From assembly GCA_037693485.1 (NCBI GenBank), contig CM075349.1, positions 69,729,001 through 69,793,000 on the forward strand: DNA of 64,000 nt. Reading direction: 5' to 3'. The notes beneath the pieces were generated by a model. That model ran no database searches, had not been told where the DNA came from, and saw only the letters and a program-made list of their open reading frames with translations. The position numbers and the translations under genes are program-made. The DNA comes from Kitagawia praeruptora. Its lineage: Eukaryota > Streptophyta > Magnoliopsida > Apiales > Apiaceae. Shown here piece by piece: positions 31,249 through 40,234 of this stretch; position 1 is the stretch's first letter; every line of letters begins with the position of its first letter.

Positions 31249-34200
31249 TCATACCTGATTTAGCATTCCCAATTCACTCACCAACCTGATAAATGTTGCT
31301 TCATCCAGTGGCTTGGTGAATATATCTGCAAGTTGCTTATCTGTTGGAACATAAACCAATTTTACATCTCCTTTTTCAACATGCTCCCTGATGAAATGAT
31401 GCCTGATATCAATGTGCTTTGTTCTGGAGTGTTGAACTGGATTGTCTGATATGGCTATGGCACTAGTGTTGTCACAGTAGATAGGAATATTTGACAACTT
31501 TAGTCCATAATCCAATAATTGATTCTTCATCCAAAGTATTTGTGCACAGCAACTTCCAGCTGCAATATATTCAGCTTCTGCAGTTGATGTAGAAACTGAG
31601 TGTTGCTTCTTACTGAACCATGACACCAATCTCCCCCCAAGAAATTGACAGCTTCCTGTAGTACTTTTTCTGTCAATTTTGCAGCCAGCATAGTCTGAAT
31701 CAGAATATCCAATTAAATCAAATCCAGTTTCCTTAGGATACCAAAGACCTAGATTTGGGGTGCCTTTGAGATATCTAAAGATTCTTTTAATTGCAACTAA
31801 GTGTGATTCTTTTGGATCAGCTTGAAACCTTGCACAGAGACATGTAGCAAACATTATATCTGGTCTGCTTGCTGTTAAGTACAGCAATGATCCTATCATG
31901 CCTCTGTAGGTACTAGAATCCACTTTCTTGCCTTTAGGATCTAACTCTAATTTGGTGGCTGTTGAGATAGGTGTCTTGGCAGGTGATGAATCTTCTAAGT
32001 TAAACTTCTTGAGAAGCTCTTTGACATACTTAGATTGACAGATGAAGATTCCTTCCTTCTTCTGATAGATTTGAAGACCAAGAAAGAATGCTAATTCTCC
32101 CATCATGCTCATTTCATACTTGTTTCTCATTAGAGATGAGAACTTTTCACACAATTTTTCATTTGTTGAGCCAAAGATTATGTCATCAACATATATCTGC
32201 ACAAGAATGATGTCTTTGCCATGGTATTTATAGAATAAAGTTTTATCCACCATACCTCTTATAAATTGATTTTCCAGGAGAAAAGTGGATAAAGTGTCAT
32301 ACCAGGCTCTTGGTGCTTGCTTTAAGCCATATAGAGCCTTGAACAGCTTGTAGACAAAATTATGCAGTTTGTCATTTTCAAATCCAGGAGGCTGTTCAAC
32401 ATACACTTCTTCTTCTAATTCTCCATTTAGAAAGGCACTTTTAACATCCATTTGAAATACCTTGAATTTGCAGTGTGCAGCAAAGGCTAAGAAAATTCTT
32501 ATGGCTTCAAGTCTGGCAACAGGAGCAAATGTTTCATCATAATCTATCCCTTCCTGTTGACAGTAACCTTTGGCCACTAGCCTTGCCTTATTTCTTGTCA
32601 CATTTCCACTCTCATCTATCTTGTTTCTGAAAACCCATTTTGTCTCAATGACTGATTTTCCTTTTGGCCTTGGAACTAGTTTCCAAACATTGTTTCTTTC
32701 AAATTGATTGAGCTCCTCTTGCATGGCCATCACCCAATCAGAATCCAACAATGCTTCTTCAACTATTTTTGGTTCCATTTGAGATAAGAAACATGAAAAC
32801 ATGCTTTCAGCAGAGATATTCCTCCTTGTCCTTACACCAGTAGTGGGATCTCCAATAATTAGATTACTGGTATGATCTCTGTTCCACTTTGTTGATTGAG
32901 GCAAGCTACTTGTTTGATGAGATTGTCTTTCATCAATATGAGGATTTGATTCTCCACCATTTTCATTATTCTGCTCATTTAACTCAAATTCTCCAGTCTC
33001 ACATTCTTGTTGATTGATGCCTGAAATTGTCTGTGATTGAGCTGAAGTTTGATTTAGATTATGACTATTGACAGATTCTTTCTCATATCTCATTGATTGA
33101 ATGAGACTTGGTTCTTCATCAACATATTCTTCCTTTTCCAAGTATCCTTGATTTTCAAATCTGAAGGGTTGCATTTGACCATCCTCATGTAGCCCTGGAA
33201 ACTTGGTTTCATCAAACGTGACATTGACACTTTCTTCAATTGTTTTGTGCTCCATGATATAGACTCTGTAGGCAGTCCTTTCTATCCCATATCCCATGAA
33301 AATGCCTTCATATGCTTTAGTATCAAACTTGCCTTTTCTTTCATGGTTGTCTTTCATCAAAAAGCACTTGCTTCCAAAAATATGAAAGTACTTGACAGTA
33401 GGCTTCTTTCCTGTCAAAAGATAGTAAGGAGTATTGCCATGAGCCTTGTTGATTAGTGTTCTGTTCTGTGTGTAACAAGCAGTGTTGATGGCTTCTGCCC
33501 AGAAATATGTTGGTAACTTAGCATTACTCAACATAGTCCTTGCAGCTTCAATAAGAGTCCTATTTTTCCTTTCTACAACTCCATTTTGCTGTGGAGTTCT
33601 TGCAGCAGAGAATTGTTGAACAATTCCTTGATCTTTGCAGAAGTTTCCAAGTGTAGCATTTCTGAATTCAGTTCCATTGTCACTTCTTAGAAATTGAACT
33701 TTTGCTTCAGGGGTCCTATCAAGTACCCTTATGTGATCAATGATTTCTTGAGCAGCTTCATCCTTTGATTCTAAAAATTTCACCCAAGTGTACCTAGAAT
33801 AGTCATCTATCATGACCAGTGCATATCTTTTTCTAGATAGTGATTGAACATTCACTGGTCCAAAAAGATCCATGTGAATCAACTTGAGTGCTTCAGTGTT
33901 AGTGTTGACTTGCTTTGATTTATGCATTGCTTTCCTCAATTTTCCCATTTGACAGTCTTCACACAATCCTTCTTGACAGAATTCCTGTTGAGGTAGTCCT
34001 CTCACTAATTCCTTCTTCATCAGCATGTTCATTGTTTTGAAATTGAGATGAGAAAATTTCTTGTGCCAAAGCATGCTATCTCCAACACTTGCTTTGCTGT
34101 AGAAGCAAAATATTCTTTCCTCATTTGTTGAGTTTAAGTCTGCAACAAATAGGCTTCCTTTCCTTACTCCTTTCAGAGATAGGCTTCTATCCTTCTTGTG

Positions 34201-34494
34201 GTGAATTGAACATTCCATCATGCCAAAGTTTACTTTGAATCCTTTGTCAGTGAATTGACTGACACTGAGCAGATTATGCTTCAAACCTTCCACAAGAGAG
34301 ATTTCTTCAATGACAACATTTCCAGCTTTTAAACAGCCATATCCCACAGTGTAACCTTTGCTGTTGTCTCCAAAGGTTATTGTTGGGCCAGCCTTCTCAA
34401 CATATTGTGATAGCAGGGATATATCACCAGTCATGTGTTTGGAACATCCACTGTCGATTATCCACATGACCTGTTTACCTCTCTTTCCCTGCAA
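31249..34494 (-). CDS. pol: pol of copia D: protease, integrase, reverse transcriptase, RNase H
   Basis: 1081 codons, all open, counted from TTG at 34494. The frame is continuous with gag apart from one TAA (34507-34509), so there is no AUG of its own and it must be made by stop readthrough, or by another bypass such as splicing. Protease DSGCSKHMTGD (about 14-24). GAG-pre-integrase HHCC zinc region (about 143-185). Integrase DDE with HMDLFGP (about 206), RSDNGTEF (about 270-277) and QQNGVVERKN (about 305). Reverse transcriptase from WVFRNKIDESG with motif A in MDVKSAFLNG and catalytic YVDDI (about 765-769). RNase H with STAEAEYIAA (about 965-975) and the terminal RTKHIDIRHHFIRE block. All catalytic residues I can check are present. 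Confidence 0.95.
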   Translation of the reverse strand: MQGKRGKQVMWIIDSGCSKHMTGDISLLSQYVEKAGPTITFGDNSKGYTVGYGCLKAGNVVIEEISLVEGLKHNLLSVSQFTDKGFKVNFGMMECSIHHKKDRSLSLKGVRKGSLFVADLNSTNEERIFCFYSKASVGDSMLWHKKFSHLNFKTMNMLMKKELVRGLPQQEFCQEGLCEDCQMGKLRKAMHKSKQVNTNTEALKLIHMDLFGPVNVQSLSRKRYALVMIDDYSRYTWVKFLESKDEAAQEIIDHIRVLDRTPEAKVQFLRSDNGTEFRNATLGNFCKDQGIVQQFSAARTPQQNGVVERKNRTLIEAARTMLSNAKLPTYFWAEAINTACYTQNRTLINKAHGNTPYYLLTGKKPTVKYFHIFGSKCFLMKDNHERKGKFDTKAYEGIFMGYGIERTAYRVYIMEHKTIEESVNVTFDETKFPGLHEDGQMQPFRFENQGYLEKEEYVDEEPSLIQSMRYEKESVNSHNLNQTSAQSQTISGINQQECETGEFELNEQNNENGGESNPHIDERQSHQTSSLPQSTKWNRDHTSNLIIGDPTTGVRTRRNISAESMFSCFLSQMEPKIVEEALLDSDWVMAMQEELNQFERNNVWKLVPRPKGKSVIETKWVFRNKIDESGNVTRNKARLVAKGYCQQEGIDYDETFAPVARLEAIRIFLAFAAHCKFKVFQMDVKSAFLNGELEEEVYVEQPPGFENDKLHNFVYKLFKALYGLKQAPRAWYDTLSTFLLENQFIRGMVDKTLFYKYHGKDIILVQIYVDDIIFGSTNEKLCEKFSSLMRNKYEMSMMGELAFFLGLQIYQKKEGIFICQSKYVKELLKKFNLEDSSPAKTPISTATKLELDPKGKKVDSSTYRGMIGSLLYLTASRPDIMFATCLCARFQADPKESHLVAIKRIFRYLKGTPNLGLWYPKETGFDLIGYSDSDYAGCKIDRKSTTGSCQFLGGRLVSWFSKKQHSVSTSTAEAEYIAAGSCCAQILWMKNQLLDYGLKLSNIPIYCDNTSAIAISDNPVQHSRTKHIDIRHHFIREHVEKGDVKLVYVPTDKQLADIFTKPLDEATFIRLVSELGMLNQV

Positions 34495-34506
34495 GACAGA
34501 ATGAGT

Positions 34507-37083
34507 TTAATTTGCATTTGGTACCCAAGTCTTGTTGGGTCCTGCATACTCAGTATCATCAGAAACTTTATCAATATTTGAAACAATATTATCAGAAGAT
34601 GGTTCCTTGACTTCTTTTATTATCCACTTAGTTTTTGTCTTTGACTTTTTCTTAGTGAGAGCAGACTTCTCACTTTCTTTAGTGGATTCAGAAGTCTTTG
34701 CAGTTTGCATATAAGCACATAATTCATTTGATGAAATTTGCAAATTAAAACATGCACTCATGGTAGTAATTTTGCATGGCATACAGTCAATGTTATTACA
34801 AACTACCAATTCTCTTTGCATAATGGGGGTTCTGTGTAAGTTCCCTTTCAACTCTGTTGCATTAGATATGCTACTAGTTGATTTCTTACAAACATGAGTT
34901 AAATGATGTGAGGAGCCACAATTATTGCAAAGTTTCCTTGGTGCCTGCTTAACATATGCATAATTATTCTTTTTGTCAATGCCTAGCTTCCCATTTCTGT
35001 TTTTGGACTTAGAGACAACTATCTTTACAATCTGTTCAGAAGATGCTGTCGAACTATTTTTGACAGCATCTTTTGTACTTGCTGTCTTGACAGTAGGTTT
35101 GAAAGTTACTGTCTTGGATGACTTCTTGACAGTATCTTTTGAACACTTGGTTGGACTATTTAATACTGTTTCTGTCATAGACATTTTGACAAAATCTTTT
35201 TCTTTCTTAGATTCACTGTCAATCCTCTCATCTTCATCACAGAGTTCTTGATTAATAATTAGGGAGTTTTCATTAACCTCAAACTCTGTACTTTTGAAAA
35301 TTGGGTTACTCACATTTTTGAGGATGTGAGGTCTTACAGTATTATTATCATCATTTTTCTGTATAACAGCCTCTTTACCAGGTCTCCTGCTATAATCATA
35401 GCCTATGCCTATTTTCTTACTTTCAGTATGATTCTCATGATACTCTTGAACTAACTTAGAGGAATTTCTAAATGCTTTTAGCTTAAATTCATTCTCAGAA
35501 ATTTCTTTTCTTAGATAATCCTCTATCTCTTTAGCACAGATTAAATCATTTTTTAGTCTTTCGTTTTCCTGAGCTAAAGAATCAATAGAACTGGTCTTAA
35601 GCAACAACACATCATTGTTAGATCTGAGTACTTCATTTTCTTTAGTTAATCTAGCAATTTCTTCATTTGCAGCAGATAAACTAGTATGAATATTAAACAT
35701 TTCAGTACTCATTTCCTCAATGGTTTGCTTATAGTCATTTAAAGACATATCTAGTAATACTAGAGATGGTACCTGACTTGACGAGGTTGATGCTTCTTCA
35801 TCCTCTCTAGCCATCAAGGCTAAATTCACAAATTCCTCTTCTTCTTCATTATCAGATTCATCCCAGCATTTTCCTTCAGCCACATAGGCCTTTCCTTGTC
35901 CTTTCTTAAATTGACTCCCAGTTCCTTTCTCCATTCTTTGTATTTGTTTTGGTCTTTTGCATTCAGTAGCAAAGTGACCAAGTTCATTGCAATTGTAGCA
36001 TCTAAACTTTGACCTATCTACCATTCCTGTTTTGTATCCTCCCTTGGTGCCAGTAGCAGGTTTTGATGAGCTTCCTTGGTTATACTTTGGAAATTGACCT
36101 TGAGGCTTATATGGCTTGTTCCTCCTGAACCTTATATTTTTGAATTTTCTTGCCATAAAAGCCATGGTTGGATTATCCATTTTCTCCATTTCTTCTAGAG
36201 TGAAGAATTCTTCATCTTCAACATCTTCTAGTTGAAGGACAACCTTTTCTTCATCTTCAATCACTTCTTCAATTTTCACAGAGGAAAATTGAGGTTGTTG
36301 ATCATTTTGAATTTGCTCACTTGCTTGAAAATATGATGGTCCTTGAGCAACTAGAGCACCAGCCATGTTTGCCATCAATCCTTTGGATCCACTTTGTATA
36401 GCTTTCTTTTGATAATATTCAAGTTCATAAGATTTTAGAACTCCATACAATGTTTCAAGAGAAACAGAATTTAAGTCTCTCCCTTCTCTTATGGCTGTTA
36501 CTCTGTGCTCAAGATGTTCTGGAAGAGTTAGCAGAAACTTGATATTGACTTCCTTCTTTTCATAAAACTTTCCATGAATTTGAAGCTCAGCTATCAGTTT
36601 GCTAAATCTTTCAAACATGTGGGTTAGCTCTTCTCCATGCTTGCCCATAAACGCTTCATATTGTGACACCAGTATTTGTTTTTGATTCTCTCTGACCTCT
36701 TCACTTCCTTCACATAACAGTTCTATCTTTTTCCACATATCCCTGGCAGAGTTGCATGCTATTATATTTCCACTCATAGCTTTGTCCAGGGTAAGTGCAT
36801 CTAGTAGAATGAGTTGCAGATGATCATCCAGTGCTACCTTTTCTTTTTCTGAGTCATTATACTCAGAAGGCTTCTTAGCAACCCAATGAGCTGGGATTAC
36901 TACATCATTTACTGTAGCAGCTGGGATTTCCTTTTGAGGAATGAAGGGGCCATTTTCCAGAATACCTAGGAATAGTGGATTCTGAGCTTTGATAAATAAC
37001 ATAATCTTCTTTTTCCATATGTTGTAGTTTTCTTTATCAAAAGCTGGAATCTTGATATTACTTGACCTTTGAATACTTGCCAT
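34507..37083 (-). CDS. gag: gag of copia D, 858 aa, two zinc knuckles
   Basis: The start is taken at 37083 (MASIQRSSNIKIPAFDKENY), just inside the PBS; the open frame extends upstream into the LTR (to 37170), but that part would be outside the mature 5' leader context. DUF4219/UBN2-type capsid region (about 10-265). First CCHC knuckle CYNCNELGHFATEC (about 361-374). A long coiled-coil-like middle (about 450-560, LAQENERLKNDLICAKEIED). A Lys/Thr/Val segment with KDTV/KDAV repeats (about 640-680). Second CCHC knuckle CNNCGSSHHLTHVC (about 718-731). It ends with a single TAA, four codons before the pol sequence in the same frame. It is about twice as long as typical copia gag, as in Sireviruses. 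Confidence 0.9.
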   Translation of the reverse strand: MASIQRSSNIKIPAFDKENYNIWKKKIMLFIKAQNPLFLGILENGPFIPQKEIPAATVNDVVIPAHWVAKKPSEYNDSEKEKVALDDHLQLILLDALTLDKAMSGNIIACNSARDMWKKIELLCEGSEEVRENQKQILVSQYEAFMGKHGEELTHMFERFSKLIAELQIHGKFYEKKEVNIKFLLTLPEHLEHRVTAIREGRDLNSVSLETLYGVLKSYELEYYQKKAIQSGSKGLMANMAGALVAQGPSYFQASEQIQNDQQPQFSSVKIEEVIEDEEKVVLQLEDVEDEEFFTLEEMEKMDNPTMAFMARKFKNIRFRRNKPYKPQGQFPKYNQGSSSKPATGTKGGYKTGMVDRSKFRCYNCNELGHFATECKRPKQIQRMEKGTGSQFKKGQGKAYVAEGKCWDESDNEEEEEFVNLALMAREDEEASTSSSQVPSLVLLDMSLNDYKQTIEEMSTEMFNIHTSLSAANEEIARLTKENEVLRSNNDVLLLKTSSIDSLAQENERLKNDLICAKEIEDYLRKEISENEFKLKAFRNSSKLVQEYHENHTESKKIGIGYDYSRRPGKEAVIQKNDDNNTVRPHILKNVSNPIFKSTEFEVNENSLIINQELCDEDERIDSESKKEKDFVKMSMTETVLNSPTKCSKDTVKKSSKTVTFKPTVKTASTKDAVKNSSTASSEQIVKIVVSKSKNRNGKLGIDKKNNYAYVKQAPRKLCNNCGSSHHLTHVCKKSTSSISNATELKGNLHRTPIMQRELVVCNNIDCMPCKITTMSACFNLQISSNELCAYMQTAKTSESTKESEKSALTKKKSKTKTKWIIKEVKEPSSDNIVSNIDKVSDDTEYAGPNKTWVPNAN

Positions 37084-37114
37084 TTGGATCTCAGATATGT
37101 GTATTAATCTGAAT

Positions 37115-37126
37115 GCTCTGATACCA
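37115..37126 (-). other. Primer-binding site (initiator tRNA-Met), copia D
   Basis: Minus-strand TGGTATCAGAGC two bases inside the 5' LTR edge (37129). Confidence 0.95.
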
Positions 37127-37128
37127 GT

Positions 37129-38286
37129 TGTTGGTCCAGGAAAGTATTGCAGAAGGGGGGTTGAATGCAATACTAATAAATTTCAAAAACTATTTCAACA
37201 ACTTAAATAGAATTTGTGATTTACTAGTAGAAGAAATGCAAACACAAGTAAAATCAAATATGAGGATTTCACAAAATAAATGTTTTATTTATTTTGCAAA
37301 GTTTTGCTACAACCTTGAGAAAATAATTCTCAAGCTACAAATACTCAAGAGATTACAGTGGTTGAGCTGTTTAATGTATAAGTAGAATGCTCTATTTATA
37401 GAGTGATAATCTACTGTACTATCACCATCAACATGGGTTGTCGAGTTGCTGTTATATTCCTTTTGCAGCTCATTCCATGATTTATTCCCATGTGATCAGC
37501 ACAAAGTAACTTAAAGATGCTTTCCACATTTGAGCCACCCAGATCTAGCCGTATTCAATTTTGTCTGTTCTAGACTTTACAGGTTGTTCCATGTGATCTC
37601 TTGAGCTTCTGTTATAGACTTTCCAAGCTTGCTGTAAAGGTTGAATATTACAGCATGCCTGCTTCTTTTGAACATGTAGTCTGTCGTCTAATTTTGACTT
37701 AGAAAAATTCCTAAATCAAGCTGATTCTATATGACAGTATGTTTGCCACAAAGTTTGCTGTCAATGGATTACGCTTTGTTTTGACAGTATGAATTTCCCG
37801 CAGATATTACTGTCAAGAATTTTGCTTTGGTTGACAGTATGAATTCCCGCAGAGATTGCTGTCAAGAATTGTGCTTTGATTGACAGCATGTTTTTCCCGC
37901 AGAGATTGCTGTCAAGAATTCCAAACTCACTGTCGCAAACTGTATATCAAAGTTGCTGTCATTAGAATCTCCGCCAATGTTGCTGTCAAGTTGAAACTTG
38001 CTGTCGACTCCGTGAAACTTGCTGTCGACCTAGGCATCATGATGTTTCCTTGTAACCTTACTGTCAGGGCTTGACAGTAACTTTTATTCCTTCTGTCGGA
38101 CTTATGTATTTCTTGAGGCTTGAACATAATCGAACTTCTTCCAAGAATTACACTTATTACATGACAGTATTTATTTAAATTACAAGACTACATTTCAGGC
38201 TATGACAGTATGTTCTACTTAGCAAAAACTAAGTATACCAATAAAACTAGTTAAGTTGTCTATTCCATCACCCATAAATCCCAACA
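37129..38286 (-). repeat. 5' LTR of copia D (1158 bp)
   Basis: Same length as, and as far as I can read base-identical to, the 3' LTR at 24181-25338 (constant offset 12948). Carries the TATA palindrome (37390-37403) and the motif array (37731-38213). Perfect TSD CAGGC follows at 38287-38291. Confidence 0.95.
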
Positions 38287-38291
38287 CAGGC

Positions 38292-39028
38292 CCTTTTTGA
38301 ATAAGAGGTGATAGATCACCATGGAATTACTCACCAGTGGAGGAAAATTTGAAACTCAATAATATAATTTGGCAGGGCTTTAGGAAATTTTGAAAATAGG
38401 TACCGTTAATAGCCTCTGCCCAATTGCAAAACCCAATAATGGAAGGTTTTCCTCAAATACCATTTATTTCTCTTATCAATCCCGTATGCTACATAAGCTT
38501 AACACTTTTGGCATAATAGCCTTTTTATTTAAGTCAATCTCGAAATTTCTCAGTCTGTCTTGGTCCTTAAGGTATATCTTGGCTTTACCGACCAATCTCA
38601 GTTTCACCATTACATCTCCGCAATCAATTGAAACAATCAGTGTCTATTCACCAATCCACTTACAATATTACTTCAAACTCCCTTCAGCTCAAGAAGATTT
38701 AAATACCCTTAACATCATATTGAAATTTCCTATAATTCGGGAAGTACATAACTATTTCCACGAATCCCCTAAAATCACCTTAACTTCATGTCTCGGGCGA
38801 TCTATGCCCTTACCAACCAATACTTGTCTCTGAGGATTCTTTACTAAACATCCATACCCACAAGAATCGAGGTCTATCTTAACATATCCCTCAACATCAC
38901 ATTTAAATCTTAACTTAACCCTTGGTACAATATCCAATAATCCAACACGAACTCTACATGAGTTCTGACGTTCTCACATAACTATACACACTCTTACTCA
39001 CTCCCGTTCCTGAGCAATATGACTCTAA
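38292..39028 (-). other. 5' internal remnant of gypsy C, no intact gene
   Basis: Between copia D and the PBS of C. Short open stretches exist on both strands (plus 38390-38833; minus 38752-38937 reading RPRHEVKVILGDSWK) without recognisable gag, protease or RT motifs. The last about 60 bp before the PBS (TCCTGAGCAATATGACTCT) match the leader of element A, but the Pro-rich ORF of A is absent here. Confidence 0.5.
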
Positions 39029-39040
39029 GCTCTGATACCA
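39029..39040 (-). other. Primer-binding site (initiator tRNA-Met), gypsy C
   Basis: Minus-strand TGGTATCAGAGC, 3 bp inside the LTR edge at 39044, the same arrangement as in element A. Confidence 0.9.
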
Positions 39041-39043
39041 AAC

Positions 39044-40203
39044 TGTGACAGCCCCAAATCCGGGGTCAGGAATCCGGGCCGTCATACTCAAATTCCCATT
39101 TTAGCACCCACATATTTTTTTTAAAAAAATATTTTATTACCATTTAATACTCACACAAATGACCCCGCACTAATCTCAATACACACACACACACACCAGT
39201 CATATGCTCAGAGAACAACATCCACAATATCATAAGTTTAAAGTTAAGCAGTTATTACAACCCAGAATCTTACTTAAGAACATTGTTGAATAATGCTTCT
39301 ACAGGAAGCATTTCAATAACCAAAAGTTTATTTCTCAACTTACACACTTAATACACATAAGTCTACCAACACCCCGCCAGCACTCTCTCAAAAGGTCGTC
39401 TTTCTCTTACCCTCTTGCGGGGTGTAGTGCGAAGTATCGACATTTGACCTAGCTGTTATATACATAAGTAGCATGAGTGAGCTATAATAGCTCAGCAAGA
39501 TATTATTGTAAACCAGACTCAAAATTAAAAACATATATATAAATATCTTAATAACTGGAAAGTCCACTATAATAATAATAAAAATTTAATTATTATTTAT
39601 TCAATACACCATTTATTTTTCCTTTATGAGAAGAAAAGATATAAGACAATATAATATCAGTTTCTCTTCTAATATCAGTTTCTCTTCTAATATCAGTTTC
39701 TCTTCTAATATCATATAATATCAGTTTCTCTTCAATCCATAAAATAATTCCATAATTTCATACCACTTCCTTTTCAAAATGCAAATCTGAAACCATTTTA
39801 AATTCTTTCTTTAAAGGTTTTGGGGGTATCCACTGTCGCCTGATACGTTAGGACGATGATCAGTCACCTAATCGTACCTGCTCCTTGTTTACTAATAATA
39901 GAAGGAATGTCAAACATCCTTGGAGGAAGGTTCTCCACTACATCCTCCTGGAGGAAGGTTCTCCACTACATCCTCCATCGACAACTCATGGGCCGGAATA
40001 ACATAAGGAGGAAGGTTCTCCACTACATCCTCATAAATGATGTTTGCTCGACTGTGATAAACACAGCCACTTACGCAAGTATATTGTAATCCCCCTTTTT
40101 GAAAAATCATTATTCCATTTATAAAACACCATTCCATATTTTCCATTTTCCGTTTCCATTTCCATTCACATATATCATTTCCATATATCATCATCTTCAA
40201 AAA

Positions 40204-40234
<31 letters not shown>

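Larger units (their letters stand above)
24181..38286 (-). mobile_element. Complete Sirevirus-like Ty1/copia element D, 14.1 kb, with third ORF
   Basis: Minus strand: 5' LTR 37129-38286, PBS 37115-37126, gag 34507-37083, pol 31249-34494, a roughly 0.8-kb spacer, ORF3 25508-30445, PPT 25339-25350, 3' LTR 24181-25338. The TSD CAGGC is perfect, both LTRs are 1158 bp and I found no difference between them, and all ORFs are open, so insertion is recent and the element may be competent. The long gag with two zinc knuckles, the copia-order pol (protease-integrase-RT-RNase H) and the large ORF after pol place it in the Sirevirus/SIRE group. At 14.1 kb it is long for copia because of ORF3. It sits inside gypsy C. 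Confidence 0.95.
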
